Source: Methylovirgula sp. 4M-Z18 (GTDB lineage Bacteria > Pseudomonadota > Alphaproteobacteria > Rhizobiales > Beijerinckiaceae). From it: 64,000 nt of DNA. The notes beneath the pieces are model-generated. The model was not told the DNA's origin. It did no database searches and was given only the letters and a program-made list of their open reading frames with translations. Positions within the stretch are counted from its first letter, which is position 1, and every line of letters begins with the position of its first letter. The translations under genes and the position numbers were made by a program. Below are positions 10,182-18,702 of the stretch, in pieces. The DNA lies in the NCBI RefSeq assembly GCF_037890675.1, contig NZ_CP149574.1:3200874-3264873 (forward strand), in the 5' to 3' direction.

Positions 10182-10676
10182 ATGACGTCATTCACCTTGC
10201 GCGCGGTTCGCGCCGGCGACGCGGAGGAACTTGCGCGGATGGCCAATCTGCCGGGGTTCCGCAGCGGAACGTTGCGCATTCCCTTCGAGAGCGTCGAGTC
10301 CTGGAAAAGGCGTCTCGACAACACGGGGCCCGAACTCACCTGGATCGTTGCGGAAATCAACGAGCAGCTCATCGGCACGGGAAATCTGCGCGCCTATACG
10401 CCCGCGCGCACAGCTCACATCGGCGAGATCTTTCTTGGTGTTGCAGACACGCATGTGGGCCGAGGCGTCGGCAACGCGCTGCTTGCCGCGCTGATCGACG
10501 TGGCCGACAATTGGCGCGGGCTAAAGCGGTTGGAGCTCGACGTGTTCGCCGACAACGAACCGGCGATCCGCCTCTACAAGAAACACGGTTTCGAAGTCGA
10601 AGGCCGCTGCCTGAAGGCCGGGTTCCGCAACGGCGAATATGTCGACACGCTGATGATGGCGCGGTTGCGGTTTTGA
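10182..10676 (+). CDS. GNAT-family N-acetyltransferase
   Basis: 164 residues from an ATG at 10182 preceded by GGGG. GNAT fold: the acetyl-CoA loop is VGRGVGNALLAAL (Q/R-x-x-G-x-G/A pattern), and the C-terminal NEPAIRLYKKHGFEVEGR motif is typical of RimI/RimJ- or YhhY-like acetyltransferases. The acceptor is unknown. It starts 12 bp after the exporter permease, so it may be co-transcribed; acetylation of an exported or toxic compound would be a possible link (inference). Confidence 0.82.
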   Translation: MTSFTLRAVRAGDAEELARMANLPGFRSGTLRIPFESVESWKRRLDNTGPELTWIVAEINEQLIGTGNLRAYTPARTAHIGEIFLGVADTHVGRGVGNALLAALIDVADNWRGLKRLELDVFADNEPAIRLYKKHGFEVEGRCLKAGFRNGEYVDTLMMARLRF

Positions 10677-10696
10677 GTTGAGACACAATCACTTTG

Positions 10697-10895
10697 CCGT
10701 CATTGCGAGCGAAGCGAAGCAATCCATCTCCCAACCTATGTGCTTGGTAAATTCGCCGACGGAACCGCATCACTCATGTCAAATACACGGATTTGGGGAT
10801 GGATTGCTTCGCTCCGCTCGCACTCAACTTGGGCTTGCCCAAGTTGAGCATTTTAAGATGTTGCGAACCCGCGCAAGCGCGGTTCGTAATGACGG
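10697..10895. repeat. Composite nested palindromic repeat (CCGTCATTGCGAGCG type)
   Basis: The outer arms CCGTCATT (10697) and AATGACGG (10895) enclose further hairpins: TGCGAGCGAAGCGAAGCAATCC is mirrored at about 10801-10820; AACTTGGGC/GCCCAAGTT at 10827-10844; GAACCCGCGC/GCGCGGTTC at 10865-10885. This mosaic of stem-loops is a dispersed intergenic element widespread in Rhizobiales. It fills the gap between the acetyltransferase and the next gene. Confidence 0.75.
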
Positions 10896-10956
10896 ACGGC
10901 GAATTGCCGGCCTCCATGACCTACGGCATCAATTCGTTGAACTTATCTCTTTCGCC

Positions 10957-11310
10957 ATGAAACGGACGAACATGGGAACACCCCTTGCCTATGGTCTTCT
11001 TCTCATTGCCGCCTGCCTCGAGGCGGGCGGCGACGCGCTTGTCAGGCTCGGTCTGCACAGCCATCAGGGCGCGGCGCGGATCGGGCTGTTCCTCGCCGGA
11101 GCTGCCGTGCTGTTCCTCTACGGCCTCTGCGTGAACGCACCGCCGTGGGATTTCGGGCGCCTTCTCGGCGTTTACGTAACGCTGTTCTTTGTCGTCGCCC
11201 AAGTGCTCAATTTCGCGATGTTCGGCGTCAAGCCGGATCTGTCCATTCTCGTCGGCGGCGCGTTGATCTTCACAGGCGGATTGGTGATGACGCTATGGCG
11301 GCCATGGTAG
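10957..11310 (+). CDS. Small multi-TM protein, DMT/SMR-like
   Basis: 117 residues from ATG 10957, or 112 from ATG 10972, whose upstream ACGGAC is a slightly better ribosome site. Four hydrophobic helices are visible (LAYGLLLIAACLEAGGDALV, GLFLAGAAVLFLYGLCV, LLGVYVTLFFVVAQVLNFAMF, LSILVGGALIFTGGLVMTLW). The glutamate in the first helix (ACLEAGGDAL) recalls the essential Glu of small multidrug resistance proteins, but the SMR signature is otherwise weak. Membrane protein of the drug/metabolite transporter superfamily at best; the substrate is unknown. Confidence 0.6.
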   Translation: MKRTNMGTPLAYGLLLIAACLEAGGDALVRLGLHSHQGAARIGLFLAGAAVLFLYGLCVNAPPWDFGRLLGVYVTLFFVVAQVLNFAMFGVKPDLSILVGGALIFTGGLVMTLWRPW

Positions 11311-11347
11311 CCGATCACGCGCATGCAGAAGGTGAAAGGAAGACGCC

Positions 11348-12586
11348 CTACGCGATCAAACCCTGCATCGGTTTCACCGCGCCCGACTCCGGAAACACCT
11401 TGTCGCCCAGCACCGCGGCCGACAGGCCGAACTGATCGGCGAGCAGCCCCTTCAGCACGCCGCGCAAATCCGTCGTCGGCGCGAGGTCGCGGTTCTGGTA
11501 GAGTTGGTTGTCCTTCAGCCCCGGCCAATCGGCGATCATGCGGCCGCCCTTGACCGCGCCGCCGGCGAGGAAGGCCACCGTCCCGGTGCCGTGATCGGTG
11601 CCGACCGTGCCGTTGATCCTCGCCGTGCGGCCGAATTCGGTGATCGCGACAATGGCCGTGTCCTTCCACTTGTCGCCAAGACCCTTTTGAAACTCGTCGA
11701 ACGCGCCATCGAGACCCGAGAGCCGGTTGGCCAATTGGCCGGTCGCGCCGCCTTCATTGGCATGGGTGTCCCAACCGTCGAATTCGAGCGCGGCGACCCG
11801 CGGGCCGTCGTCCTCGACGATCAATTTCGCCGCGCCCATCGCCGCCTGGCGCATGCCGGCGGGCTGGTCCATCGCGCCGCGCGACCGCGCCATGTCGCCG
11901 CTGAGGCCGCCGGCGGTCGCCATCTTGTCGGTGTCGAGGCCCTCGCGCAGAGCCTGTTCCAGCATCGGATCGCGGTGTTTGTAAAGATCGAGCACGCGCG
12001 CGGCGAGATCGTCGCCGGCGGTCGGCAGGTTCTGCGGCGCCCAGCCGAGCACGGGCGCATGGCCGCGCATCACCAGCGGCGCGACGGCGCCGACGCCGAG
12101 GCCGCGCACCGGCCGCACCTTGTCGCCGGCGGGCAGATTGGCGATCGCCCGGTTGAGCCAGCCGGAGTCCACGCGGCCCGGCCCCGGATAGCCGCTCTCC
12201 AGCACATCCTGCCCGTCGAAATGCGAGCGTTCGCGATAGCTCGTTGCCACCGCATGCACGGCAAGCGCCTGGCCGTCCTTGTAGAGCCGGGCGAAGGTCG
12301 GCATGGACGGATTGAGTGCGAAGAACGAGTCGAGCGGCAAGGCCGCATTGGTGCCCGTCAGCGACAGAGCGATGTCGCCGTGCAGGCGGGCATAATCGGG
12401 GTCCCCCACCGGCGCGAGCGCGGAAAGCCCGTCGAGCGCGCCGCGCAGGATGATGACGATAAGGCGCGGATCGCGCCCGTCCGCCGCGCGGGCGAATTTC
12501 GGCAGGTAAGCCCAGGCGACCATGGCGCCGCCGGTGAGCAGCAAGGCACGGCGCGACGGCGAAGGGGTTTCGCACAAAAAGGCCAT
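11348..12586 (-). CDS. DUF1501 family secreted protein (Tat substrate)
   Basis: 412 residues from the ATG at 12586. A twin-arginine signal (SRRALLLTGGAMVAWAYL, ending FARAADG) precedes the DUF1501 domain: LIVIILRGALDGL near the N-terminus, HFDGQDVLESG, FDGWDTHANEGG and the C-terminal TEFGRTARINGTVGTDHGTG, which resemble alkaline phosphatase/sulfatase-superfamily metal-binding motifs. The gene follows the DUF1800 gene by two bases, a pair that is conserved across many bacteria. Biochemical function is unknown; a periplasmic hydrolase working with the DUF1800 protein is an inference. Confidence 0.85.
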   Translation of the reverse strand: MAFLCETPSPSRRALLLTGGAMVAWAYLPKFARAADGRDPRLIVIILRGALDGLSALAPVGDPDYARLHGDIALSLTGTNAALPLDSFFALNPSMPTFARLYKDGQALAVHAVATSYRERSHFDGQDVLESGYPGPGRVDSGWLNRAIANLPAGDKVRPVRGLGVGAVAPLVMRGHAPVLGWAPQNLPTAGDDLAARVLDLYKHRDPMLEQALREGLDTDKMATAGGLSGDMARSRGAMDQPAGMRQAAMGAAKLIVEDDGPRVAALEFDGWDTHANEGGATGQLANRLSGLDGAFDEFQKGLGDKWKDTAIVAITEFGRTARINGTVGTDHGTGTVAFLAGGAVKGGRMIADWPGLKDNQLYQNRDLAPTTDLRGVLKGLLADQFGLSAAVLGDKVFPESGAVKPMQGLIA

Positions 12587-12588
12587 CT

Positions 12589-14178
12589 CTATCTCCGCTG
12601 GAATTCGGGTGACATGAACAGAATGGCGAGCGCCTGCTGGCGCGTCTCGGCGCGGGAGATCGCTTCGCGCGTCTCGCGCGAGGTTGCGAGGCCGGCGGCC
12701 GTGTCGAGCACGGAGAGCGGGTTGCCCATGTCCCTGACCCGCTGGGCAATTTGCCAGGAAATGTCGAGGCGCACCTTCATCGCCTCGGGCGAGGCCCATG
12801 CTTCGCTGACATCGGGATAGCCGTTCGGCCCCGGCGGCTGCCACAGGCCCATGCCAAGCGCATTGAGGCCGCCAAGGATGGGATTGGGATCGCTCGCCTT
12901 GTAATCGAGCGCGCGAGCGGCGGCGATCAGGAAATCGCTGGGATTGCGGATCTTGGTGAGCGGCGCCTTCCACGCGCCGTCGTCCTCGATCAGCGCCGCC
13001 GACACGATTTTCAGATCGCCATCCGAATCGTGAAACGCCTTGGCGAGCTTCGCGACCAGAGCGGGCGGCGGATTGTCGGCGACGAAATGGCGCGCGAGCT
13101 TGGTCGCGATATGGGTCGCGGTCGAGGGATGGCGCGCAAGATCGCTCAGCGCCGCCTCGCCCTGCGCGAGGCCGTCCTGGTCGTAGCTTTTACCGAGCAG
13201 AATCTTCGGTCCCGGCTCGTGCCAGTTCGGAATGAAGGCGAAGGTTCCCGGCTCGCCGATCCGCCCTTCGCGGCCGGCGAATGTCCAGCCGGTGATCATG
13301 GCGGCGAGCGAGGTGACATCGGCCTGACTATAGCCGCCGCCGACGCCGAGCGTGTGCAGTTCCATCGTCTCGCGGGCGAGATTTTCGTTCAGGCCCTTGT
13401 GTTGACTTTGCCCGGCCTTGGAATTGGGGCCGATCGATTGCTGGTTGTCGAGATAAAACAGCATGGTGGGATGCTGTTCGACCGCTTTCAGCATATCGGC
13501 GAAGCGGCCGAACACGTAGGGACGGATCGCCTCGCGCTCGAACGAGCCGGCCGCAACGCGCACGAACTGGCCCTTAGCCACCGACACCGCAAAATGGTTC
13601 GACCAGAACGCCACCATCCGCTCGGCAAAACCGGCGTCCGCAGCGATCTGTTGCGCGAACCGCGCCAGCGCCTCGGCCCGGAAGATCTTTTGCTCGATCG
13701 GCGGTTCGGGCGGCTTCGGCTTGGCATCGGACGAAGGCGCCATCATGGGCGCGGCGCCCGCCGAGGGCGGCGTCATGGCTGCCGCGCCCGCTTGCATCTG
13801 CATCGTGGTGGGATTGGCCGGCGGGGTGTCCGGCTTGGGTTGCGCCGATGCAGAATTGGCGGGCGCCGCATTCGATGGGGGCTGCATCGCGCCCGGCGCC
13901 GGAGATGCAGATGCCATCTTATTGTCTTGCGGAGGTTGCGTTTGCGCCGCAGCCAAACGCTGCAGCCGCTTCTGCTCCTGGTCGGCAAACATCGCTTGCA
14001 AATTCGTCTTGGTCGGCGCGAGATCTGGCGTCAGGGCGATGAGCGCCACGTCCGGCTTCGCCATCTCCTGCGCGAGAAAGCCGCGCGGATCGGCTGCCGC
14101 CGCCGCCAAATCGCCGGGCCGAGCGCCAAGGCCAAACCGGTTCAGCGCAACGAGCGCCGCCTGCGGGTCCGCAGCCAT
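12589..14178 (-). CDS. DUF1800 family protein
   Basis: 529 residues. The ATG at 14178 has AAGGA nine bases upstream; two ATGs further upstream lack one. The DUF1800 domain is recognisable from ALNRFGLGARPGDL, RMVAFWSNHFAVS, LENLARETMELHTLGVGG-type segments and LPLSVLDTAAGLATSRETREAI near the end. Between about residues 75 and 155 lies a low-complexity insert rich in Ala, Pro, Gln and Met that separates the first helical hairpin from the rest. No clear signal peptide is present although its partner DUF1501 has a Tat signal. Cellular role unknown. Confidence 0.82.
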   Translation of the reverse strand: MAADPQAALVALNRFGLGARPGDLAAAAADPRGFLAQEMAKPDVALIALTPDLAPTKTNLQAMFADQEQKRLQRLAAAQTQPPQDNKMASASPAPGAMQPPSNAAPANSASAQPKPDTPPANPTTMQMQAGAAAMTPPSAGAAPMMAPSSDAKPKPPEPPIEQKIFRAEALARFAQQIAADAGFAERMVAFWSNHFAVSVAKGQFVRVAAGSFEREAIRPYVFGRFADMLKAVEQHPTMLFYLDNQQSIGPNSKAGQSQHKGLNENLARETMELHTLGVGGGYSQADVTSLAAMITGWTFAGREGRIGEPGTFAFIPNWHEPGPKILLGKSYDQDGLAQGEAALSDLARHPSTATHIATKLARHFVADNPPPALVAKLAKAFHDSDGDLKIVSAALIEDDGAWKAPLTKIRNPSDFLIAAARALDYKASDPNPILGGLNALGMGLWQPPGPNGYPDVSEAWASPEAMKVRLDISWQIAQRVRDMGNPLSVLDTAAGLATSRETREAISRAETRQQALAILFMSPEFQRR

Positions 14179-14295
14179 CCGTTCCATTCCTTTTTTGTGG
14201 ATCTGCCAAGCGCATATAAACACGGCGAAACTGGCTGTTTGATGAACGGACGCCTTACAAATTGTTCATGTTGACCCAAAAAATTTCACCTCCTC

Positions 14296-14325
14296 GGGAA
14301 TAAATCGTCGCCGCGCGCAGTCTCT
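14296..14325 (+). promoter_or_regulatory. Putative ECF sigma promoter (GGGAATAA / GTCTCT)
   Basis: GGGAATAA at 14296-14303, sixteen bases, then GTCTCT at 14320-14325, about 40 bp before the metallophosphoesterase start. The arrangement recurs in front of the genes linked to the two other ECF loci (38460-38486 and 50556-50583). It probably drives the 14364-18003 operon under control of the ECF factor encoded in it. Confidence 0.5.
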
Positions 14326-14363
14326 CCAGCATCCGCACCTTCGGATCGCTCGAGGAGACATTC

Positions 14364-15311
14364 ATGTCGCACCCCCACGATGAATCGGACAGCAACGGCG
14401 TCAGCCGCCGCCATGCTCTGGAATGTATGATTTGGGCCGGCACCGGCCTGCTCTGGACCGTTGCCGGCGGTGTGCCGAAGTCCATGTTGCTGACAGAGGC
14501 CAAGGCGGCAACGCCGACGGGTTTCAGCTTCCTGCAGATCAGCGACAGCCATATCGGCTTTGACAAAGCGGCCAATCCGCATGCGCTCGATACGCTGAAA
14601 GAGGCGATCGACAAGATCAACGCCATGCCGGCGAAACCCGCGTTCATGATTCACACCGGCGACATCACCCATCTGTCGAAGGACAGCGAATTCGACAATG
14701 CCGCGCAGATCATCGGCAGCACCAAGCTCCAGACCTTCTATGTGCCCGGCGAACACGACATGATCGACCCCGATCAGGGCAAGGCCTATCTCGACCGCTA
14801 CGGCAAGAACACCAAGGGTTCGGGCTGGTATTCCTTCGATCAAAACGGCGTGCATTTCATCGGCCTCGTCAATGTCGTCAATTTGAAAGCCGGTGGTCTT
14901 GGCCTTCTGGGAGAGGAACAACTCGCCTGGCTCGCCGACGACTTGCGCAACATATCCAAGTCGACGCCGATTGTGGTCTTCGCGCATATTCCGCTCTGGA
15001 CCATCTATCCCCAATGGGGTTGGGGCACCGACGACGGCGGCCGCGTGCTCGACATGCTGAAAGACTATGGTTCGGTCACGGTGCTGAACGGCCATATTCA
15101 TCAGATCGTACAGAAGGTCGAAGGCAATATGACCTTTCATACCGCGCGTTCGGTCGCCTTCCCGCAGCCGGAACCCGGCAAGGCGGCGTCTCCTGGCCCG
15201 ATGGTCGTGCCCGCCGATAAATTGCGCGACATGCTCGGCCTGACCAGCGTTACCTACACGGTCGGCAAGCACGATCTCGCCATCATCGACACGACGCTCA
15301 GCGGCAATTGA
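14364..15311 (+). CDS. Exported metallophosphoesterase (Tat signal)
   Basis: 315 residues with a Tat-type signal (SRRHALECMIWAGTGLLWTVAGG). The calcineurin-like phosphoesterase motifs are in order: ISDSHIGF (DxH), HTGDITH (GDxxx), GEHDM (GNHD-like, with E for N), VFAHIPLW and LNGHIHQ (GHxH). The Asn of GNHD is replaced by Glu, which may alter metal binding or catalysis. It is first in an operon with cupredoxin, cytochrome b561 and an ECF pair, and acts in the periplasm. Substrate unknown. Confidence 0.85.
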   Translation: MSHPHDESDSNGVSRRHALECMIWAGTGLLWTVAGGVPKSMLLTEAKAATPTGFSFLQISDSHIGFDKAANPHALDTLKEAIDKINAMPAKPAFMIHTGDITHLSKDSEFDNAAQIIGSTKLQTFYVPGEHDMIDPDQGKAYLDRYGKNTKGSGWYSFDQNGVHFIGLVNVVNLKAGGLGLLGEEQLAWLADDLRNISKSTPIVVFAHIPLWTIYPQWGWGTDDGGRVLDMLKDYGSVTVLNGHIHQIVQKVEGNMTFHTARSVAFPQPEPGKAASPGPMVVPADKLRDMLGLTSVTYTVGKHDLAIIDTTLSGN

Positions 15312-15358
15312 TCGGCATCGCGGCAAACGCCGGCGCCCATCGCAATCAGGAGCGAATC

Positions 15359-15736
15359 ATGTGGAAACGACTAGGCATCGGCCGCGCCTGCGCGTGCCGG
15401 ATCGAGAGGTCGCGCCGTCTCTTTCTTGTCCTCGGCGCAACGCAGCTTCTGGCTGCGACACTGCTCCTTGCAGCGGCGCGTGCGGACGATGGCGCTTCGG
15501 TAACGATCGACAATTTCACCTTCTCGCCCCAAACCCTCACGGTTGCAGCGGGAACGACCGTCGTCTGGAAAAACAATGACGACATTCCGCACCTGGTGGT
15601 CGCGAACGACAAAAGCTTCAGGTCGAAGGCGCTCGACACCGACGACAGCTACAGCTTCACCTTCACGACACCAGGCACCTACAACTACTTCTGCGGTCTG
15701 CACCCGCATATGACCGGCACGGTCGTGGTGAAGTAG
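15359..15736 (+). CDS. Cupredoxin (amicyanin/plastocyanin-like copper protein)
   Basis: 125 residues. The ATG at 15359 is preceded by CAGGAG, so the longer open frame is not the start. After a signal sequence with a long hydrophobic core (FLVLGATQLLAATLLLAAARA) comes a single cupredoxin domain of about 85 residues: VTIDNFTFSPQTLTVAAGTT, the first copper histidine in DIPHLVVA, and the C-H-M cluster CGLHPHMTGTVVVK. All type 1 copper ligands (His, Cys, His, Met) are present. A small periplasmic electron carrier, plausibly the partner of the cytochrome b561 encoded downstream. Confidence 0.88.
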   Translation: MWKRLGIGRACACRIERSRRLFLVLGATQLLAATLLLAAARADDGASVTIDNFTFSPQTLTVAAGTTVVWKNNDDIPHLVVANDKSFRSKALDTDDSYSFTFTTPGTYNYFCGLHPHMTGTVVVK

Positions 15737-15807
15737 CGATATGATGAAACAGGCTCGGTCGTGATCTCTACGCAGCCCGGGCCGCCAACTTGGTTGAGAG
15801 GCACGCC

Positions 15808-16092
15808 ATGAAACCGCTGTCCGCCCCCTTCATTGTTCTGATCCTGACCACGAGCGCCTTCGCGATGAACCGGACTTATACGCCCGCGACGTCTTGCGCT
15901 GCCGTTGCCGGTTTGGTGAAAACCCAAGGCGCGGTCGTTCTGGACACCGGACCTAACACCTTTGATCGCTATGTGCGGCAAACAAGCATGTGTTCCCGCG
16001 ATGAATATACGGTTCCGGCCTGGGTTCAAACCTCGAACGATCCGCACTGCTTTGTCGGCTATCAATGCGCGCCGCGGATCGGGGAACGCTGA
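15808..16092 (+). CDS. Small secreted four-cysteine protein
   Basis: 94 residues with a cleavable signal (MKPLSAPFIVLILTTSAFA). The mature part is about 75 residues with four cysteines (TSCAAV, QTSMCSRDE, DPHCFVGYQC) that could form two disulfides, and a central VVLDTGPNTFDRYV segment. I have seen this pattern in unassigned small rhizobial proteins but no function is known to me. It lies inside the cupredoxin/b561/ECF operon, so a periplasmic redox or metal stress role is plausible. Confidence 0.65.
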   Translation: MKPLSAPFIVLILTTSAFAMNRTYTPATSCAAVAGLVKTQGAVVLDTGPNTFDRYVRQTSMCSRDEYTVPAWVQTSNDPHCFVGYQCAPRIGER

Positions 16093-16111
16093 TGCAGAAT
16101 GGAGCATTTCC

Positions 16112-16684
16112 ATGCAAGCCTTATCCTATACGGCAACCGCGAAAGCTCTGCACTGGCTGATGGCCGGCCTCATCTTCACCGGCGCCGCCATCGGCCTCAG
16201 CCATGCGTATATGTCGACTGGCGCCATGTTGTTCTGGCTCAACGTGCATTATGCCATCGGCCTCTGCGTGATCGCCTTGAGCATCCTGCGCCTTGCTTGG
16301 CGCGCGACCCATGCGGTGCCGCCCCTGCCCGCCACGATCGCAGCCCTTCTGCGCCATTTGGCCCATGGCACGCATCTGGTGCTGTACGGGCTGATGGTGG
16401 TGGTACCCATGAGCGGCGCGCTTTCCTATTTTGCACGCGGCAAGGCTATGGATTTAGGCCTGTTCCAAATCCCGCCGCTGCTCGCACGCAACCCGCATCT
16501 CGCCAGCACCATGCTGCAAGTGCACGGCTGGCTCGCTTACGGCTTTATCGCGGCGATTGGCGCACATATCGGCGCCGCCCTGCTGCACCAATTTGTCTTG
16601 GGCGACGAAATCTTGTCGCGCATGCTACCCAAAGGCTTTATAAGGCTCCCGCCCCTGCCGCGGCGCGCCAAAGCGACGGACTAG
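16112..16684 (+). CDS. Cytochrome b561 family membrane protein
   Basis: 190 residues; ATG at 16112 with GGAG seven bases upstream. Four transmembrane helices carry four histidines in the positions expected for two b-type hemes: KALHWLMAGL, LNVHYAIGL, GTHLVLYGLM and VHGWLAY with a further His in AAIGAHIG. YceJ/CybB-like cytochromes shuttle electrons between quinol and periplasmic carriers or superoxide. Next to the cupredoxin this suggests a quinol-to-copper-protein path used under stress. Confidence 0.88.
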   Translation: MQALSYTATAKALHWLMAGLIFTGAAIGLSHAYMSTGAMLFWLNVHYAIGLCVIALSILRLAWRATHAVPPLPATIAALLRHLAHGTHLVLYGLMVVVPMSGALSYFARGKAMDLGLFQIPPLLARNPHLASTMLQVHGWLAYGFIAAIGAHIGAALLHQFVLGDEILSRMLPKGFIRLPPLPRRAKATD

Positions 16685-16687
16685 AAT

Positions 16688-17206
16688 TTGACCGACGAGA
16701 GGATTGCGACACGTTTTCAAGAGATCGTCATGCCCCATCTCGATGACGCGCTGTCTTTGGCCCGCTGGCTCACCGGCAACCGGGACGATGCGGAGGATGT
16801 GGTGCAGGATGCGTGCCTGCGCGCCCATGGCGCGCTCGACACGTACGCTGGTGGGTCCGCCAGAGCCTGGCTTCTCGCCATCGTGCGCAATACGGCCTTC
16901 ACCTGGCTCGCCAAGAACCGCCGCAAAACCCTGGTCTTCACCGACGACGAAACGCATCTCGACCAGATCGATCCCGACGCCACACCCGAGGCCGCATTGA
17001 TTGCCAAAACCGATGCCCTTGCATTGAACCGCGCCATTGCCGACTTGCCGGAACAATTCCGCGAGGCTCTGGTGCTGCGCGATCTGCAGGGCCTGTCATA
17101 CAAGGACATTGCTGAAACCTGCGGCGTGCCGATCGGAACGGTGATGTCGCGCCTCACCCGCGCGCGCAATCTTTTGCTGACGCGATTGAAGGAGGGCAAC
17201 GCATGA
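16688..17206 (+). CDS. ECF RNA polymerase sigma factor
   Basis: 172 residues from a TTG at 16688; an ATG at 16730 would cut into the conserved N-terminus. Sigma region 2 is LDDALSLARWLTGNRDDAEDVVQDACLRAH and region 4 is LPEQFREALVLRDLQGLSYKDIAETCGVPIGTVMSRLTRAR. The stop overlaps the start of the anti-sigma gene. The genes upstream (copper protein, cytochrome b561) match the neighbourhood of RpoE4-like (ECF26-type) factors of rhizobia, which respond to oxidative and other envelope stress; that subgroup call is from memory. Confidence 0.85.
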   Translation: MTDERIATRFQEIVMPHLDDALSLARWLTGNRDDAEDVVQDACLRAHGALDTYAGGSARAWLLAIVRNTAFTWLAKNRRKTLVFTDDETHLDQIDPDATPEAALIAKTDALALNRAIADLPEQFREALVLRDLQGLSYKDIAETCGVPIGTVMSRLTRARNLLLTRLKEGNA

Positions 17207-18003
17207 GCGACCTCTCCCCGCGCGACAAAATCTTGCGGCTCAATGCGTATCTCGATGGCGAATTGGATGCGGGCAACGTTCTCGCCATGGAAGACCTGCT
17301 GCGCCAGGACGCCGGCCTCAAAGCCGAACACGACCGCCTTGTCGCGTTGCGCGGCGCCCTGCGGCAAGTAACACCGGAGCGCGCGCGTGACGACTTCCGC
17401 GCGAAAATCGCCGCGATCGGCGCGCCCAAGCCGGCGGACAATGTGGCGCATCTCAACTTCGCCTTGCCGCGCAAGACTTTCTGGACGGGTGGAGAATGGC
17501 AGCGGCTCGCGGCGACCTTCCTGATCGCGGCCTTTCTCGGCGGCGGCCTCACCTATTGGCTGACCGTGCCGAATGCCGACGATCTGCTGGCACAGAACCT
17601 GGTGACCGACCACCAGCGCAGCCTGCTCGCCGCGCAGCCCTTCGATGTCGCCTCCAGCGACCGGCATACGGTGAAGCCGTGGTTCGACACCAAGCTCGCG
17701 ATCTCGCCGCCGGTCGTACTCCTGACCGAAGACGGTTTCGAGCTCGCCGGCGGCCGCGCCGACATCGTCAAGGGCCGCGCGGTTCCGACCATGGTCTACC
17801 GCCGCCGTGAGCATCTCATCAGCGTCACGGCCATCCCCCAAATTGGCAGCGAAATCCCGCCGCTGCCGCCGCGCGCGCTCAATGGCTACAATGTGCTGAC
17901 CTGGCAGGGCCAGGGCTTCACCTATTGGGCGGTCTCCGACATCGCGCCGGAGGAATTGGCGGGATTTGCCAAGGCCTTCCAGAAGGCCGCGGCGGCCTTG
18001 TAG
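17203..18003 (+). CDS. Membrane-anchored anti-sigma factor
   Basis: 266 residues; ATG overlaps the sigma stop (ATGA). An N-terminal anti-sigma domain starts LRLNAYLDGELDAGNVLAMEDLL. It lacks the zinc-binding HxxxCxxC motif. One transmembrane helix follows at about residues 103-123 (LAATFLIAAFLGGGLTYWL), then a periplasmic domain of about 140 residues ending GQGFTYWAVSDIAPEELAGFAKAF. This is the RsiW/RskA-like layout that sequesters the sigma factor at the inner membrane. Two similar proteins occur in the window at 35066 and 51130. Confidence 0.85.
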   Translation: MSDLSPRDKILRLNAYLDGELDAGNVLAMEDLLRQDAGLKAEHDRLVALRGALRQVTPERARDDFRAKIAAIGAPKPADNVAHLNFALPRKTFWTGGEWQRLAATFLIAAFLGGGLTYWLTVPNADDLLAQNLVTDHQRSLLAAQPFDVASSDRHTVKPWFDTKLAISPPVVLLTEDGFELAGGRADIVKGRAVPTMVYRRREHLISVTAIPQIGSEIPPLPPRALNGYNVLTWQGQGFTYWAVSDIAPEELAGFAKAFQKAAAAL

Positions 18004-18119
18004 GCTACGCAATGACTCAAAAGTCATGGTCAAGGGCCGGGCCTCGATAATCCGATATGTCAAGTTGCCGCTCCAGCTATTCCATGCCTATTTTTGTGGA
18101 AAGTTGGGCGGGCTAGTCC

Positions 18120-18692
18120 ATGATCGACGGTCGCGGCGCAAAATTTGCAGCCTCAGCCGGAAACGGCGCGAAAGCTGCCTCGCAGACACCGTCTACGACG
18201 GTTGTAGCGGGTAGCGTTGTGACAGTGCTGCTTGCGGCAACGATTTTAACTTGGGGTGCAAAAGCACCGGAAAACGGCGCGACATCGGTCGGCGACATGG
18301 GCTACGAGGCCGCCACCGTTGCCCGCGATGAGACCGACAGCGCACTCGAGACATTGGACCCGAATACGCAATCGCTCATTGGCGCCGACGTCAAGTCGTG
18401 TCGTCAGCGCCTCGCGGTCATTACGGTCGACAAAATGCCCGCTACGCCCGGCGGCATTTTCCGCATCCGGTCCGGCGCGTATCTTTCACCTTTCTACACG
18501 GTCACTGAGGAGCCGCAGCGAATTGCCTATCCGTTTCCCACCCCCTACGAAACAGGCACAGGGGATATTTCGATCGAGGGCTGGGTCGCAGGCACACGCC
18601 TCTATCTCTCTCCGACCTTGGGCCCAACAGCCATAAACGGCAAGCTCGTCATTCACTTGCGTTGGCACGTCGACAAGTCTTGCGACATCTAA
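18120..18692 (+). CDS. Unrecognised single-pass membrane protein of the AAA+/Sel1 trio
   Basis: 190 residues. A cytoplasmic tail of about 26 residues (MIDGRGAKFAASAG...) precedes one transmembrane helix at about 27-47 (VVAGSVVTVLLAATILTW), then an extracytoplasmic domain of about 140 residues, predicted mostly beta, with two cysteines (VKSCRQRL and the final KSCDI). The GIFRIRSGAYLSPFYTVTEE and PFPTPYETGTGDISIEGW segments suggest a beta-sandwich. No family is recognised. A 10-bp gap separates it from the AAA+ gene, so it is the first gene of a three-gene operon whose products are all membrane-anchored. Confidence 0.6.
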   Translation: MIDGRGAKFAASAGNGAKAASQTPSTTVVAGSVVTVLLAATILTWGAKAPENGATSVGDMGYEAATVARDETDSALETLDPNTQSLIGADVKSCRQRLAVITVDKMPATPGGIFRIRSGAYLSPFYTVTEEPQRIAYPFPTPYETGTGDISIEGWVAGTRLYLSPTLGPTAINGKLVIHLRWHVDKSCDI

Positions 18693-18702
18693 AGGATTGG
18701 CC

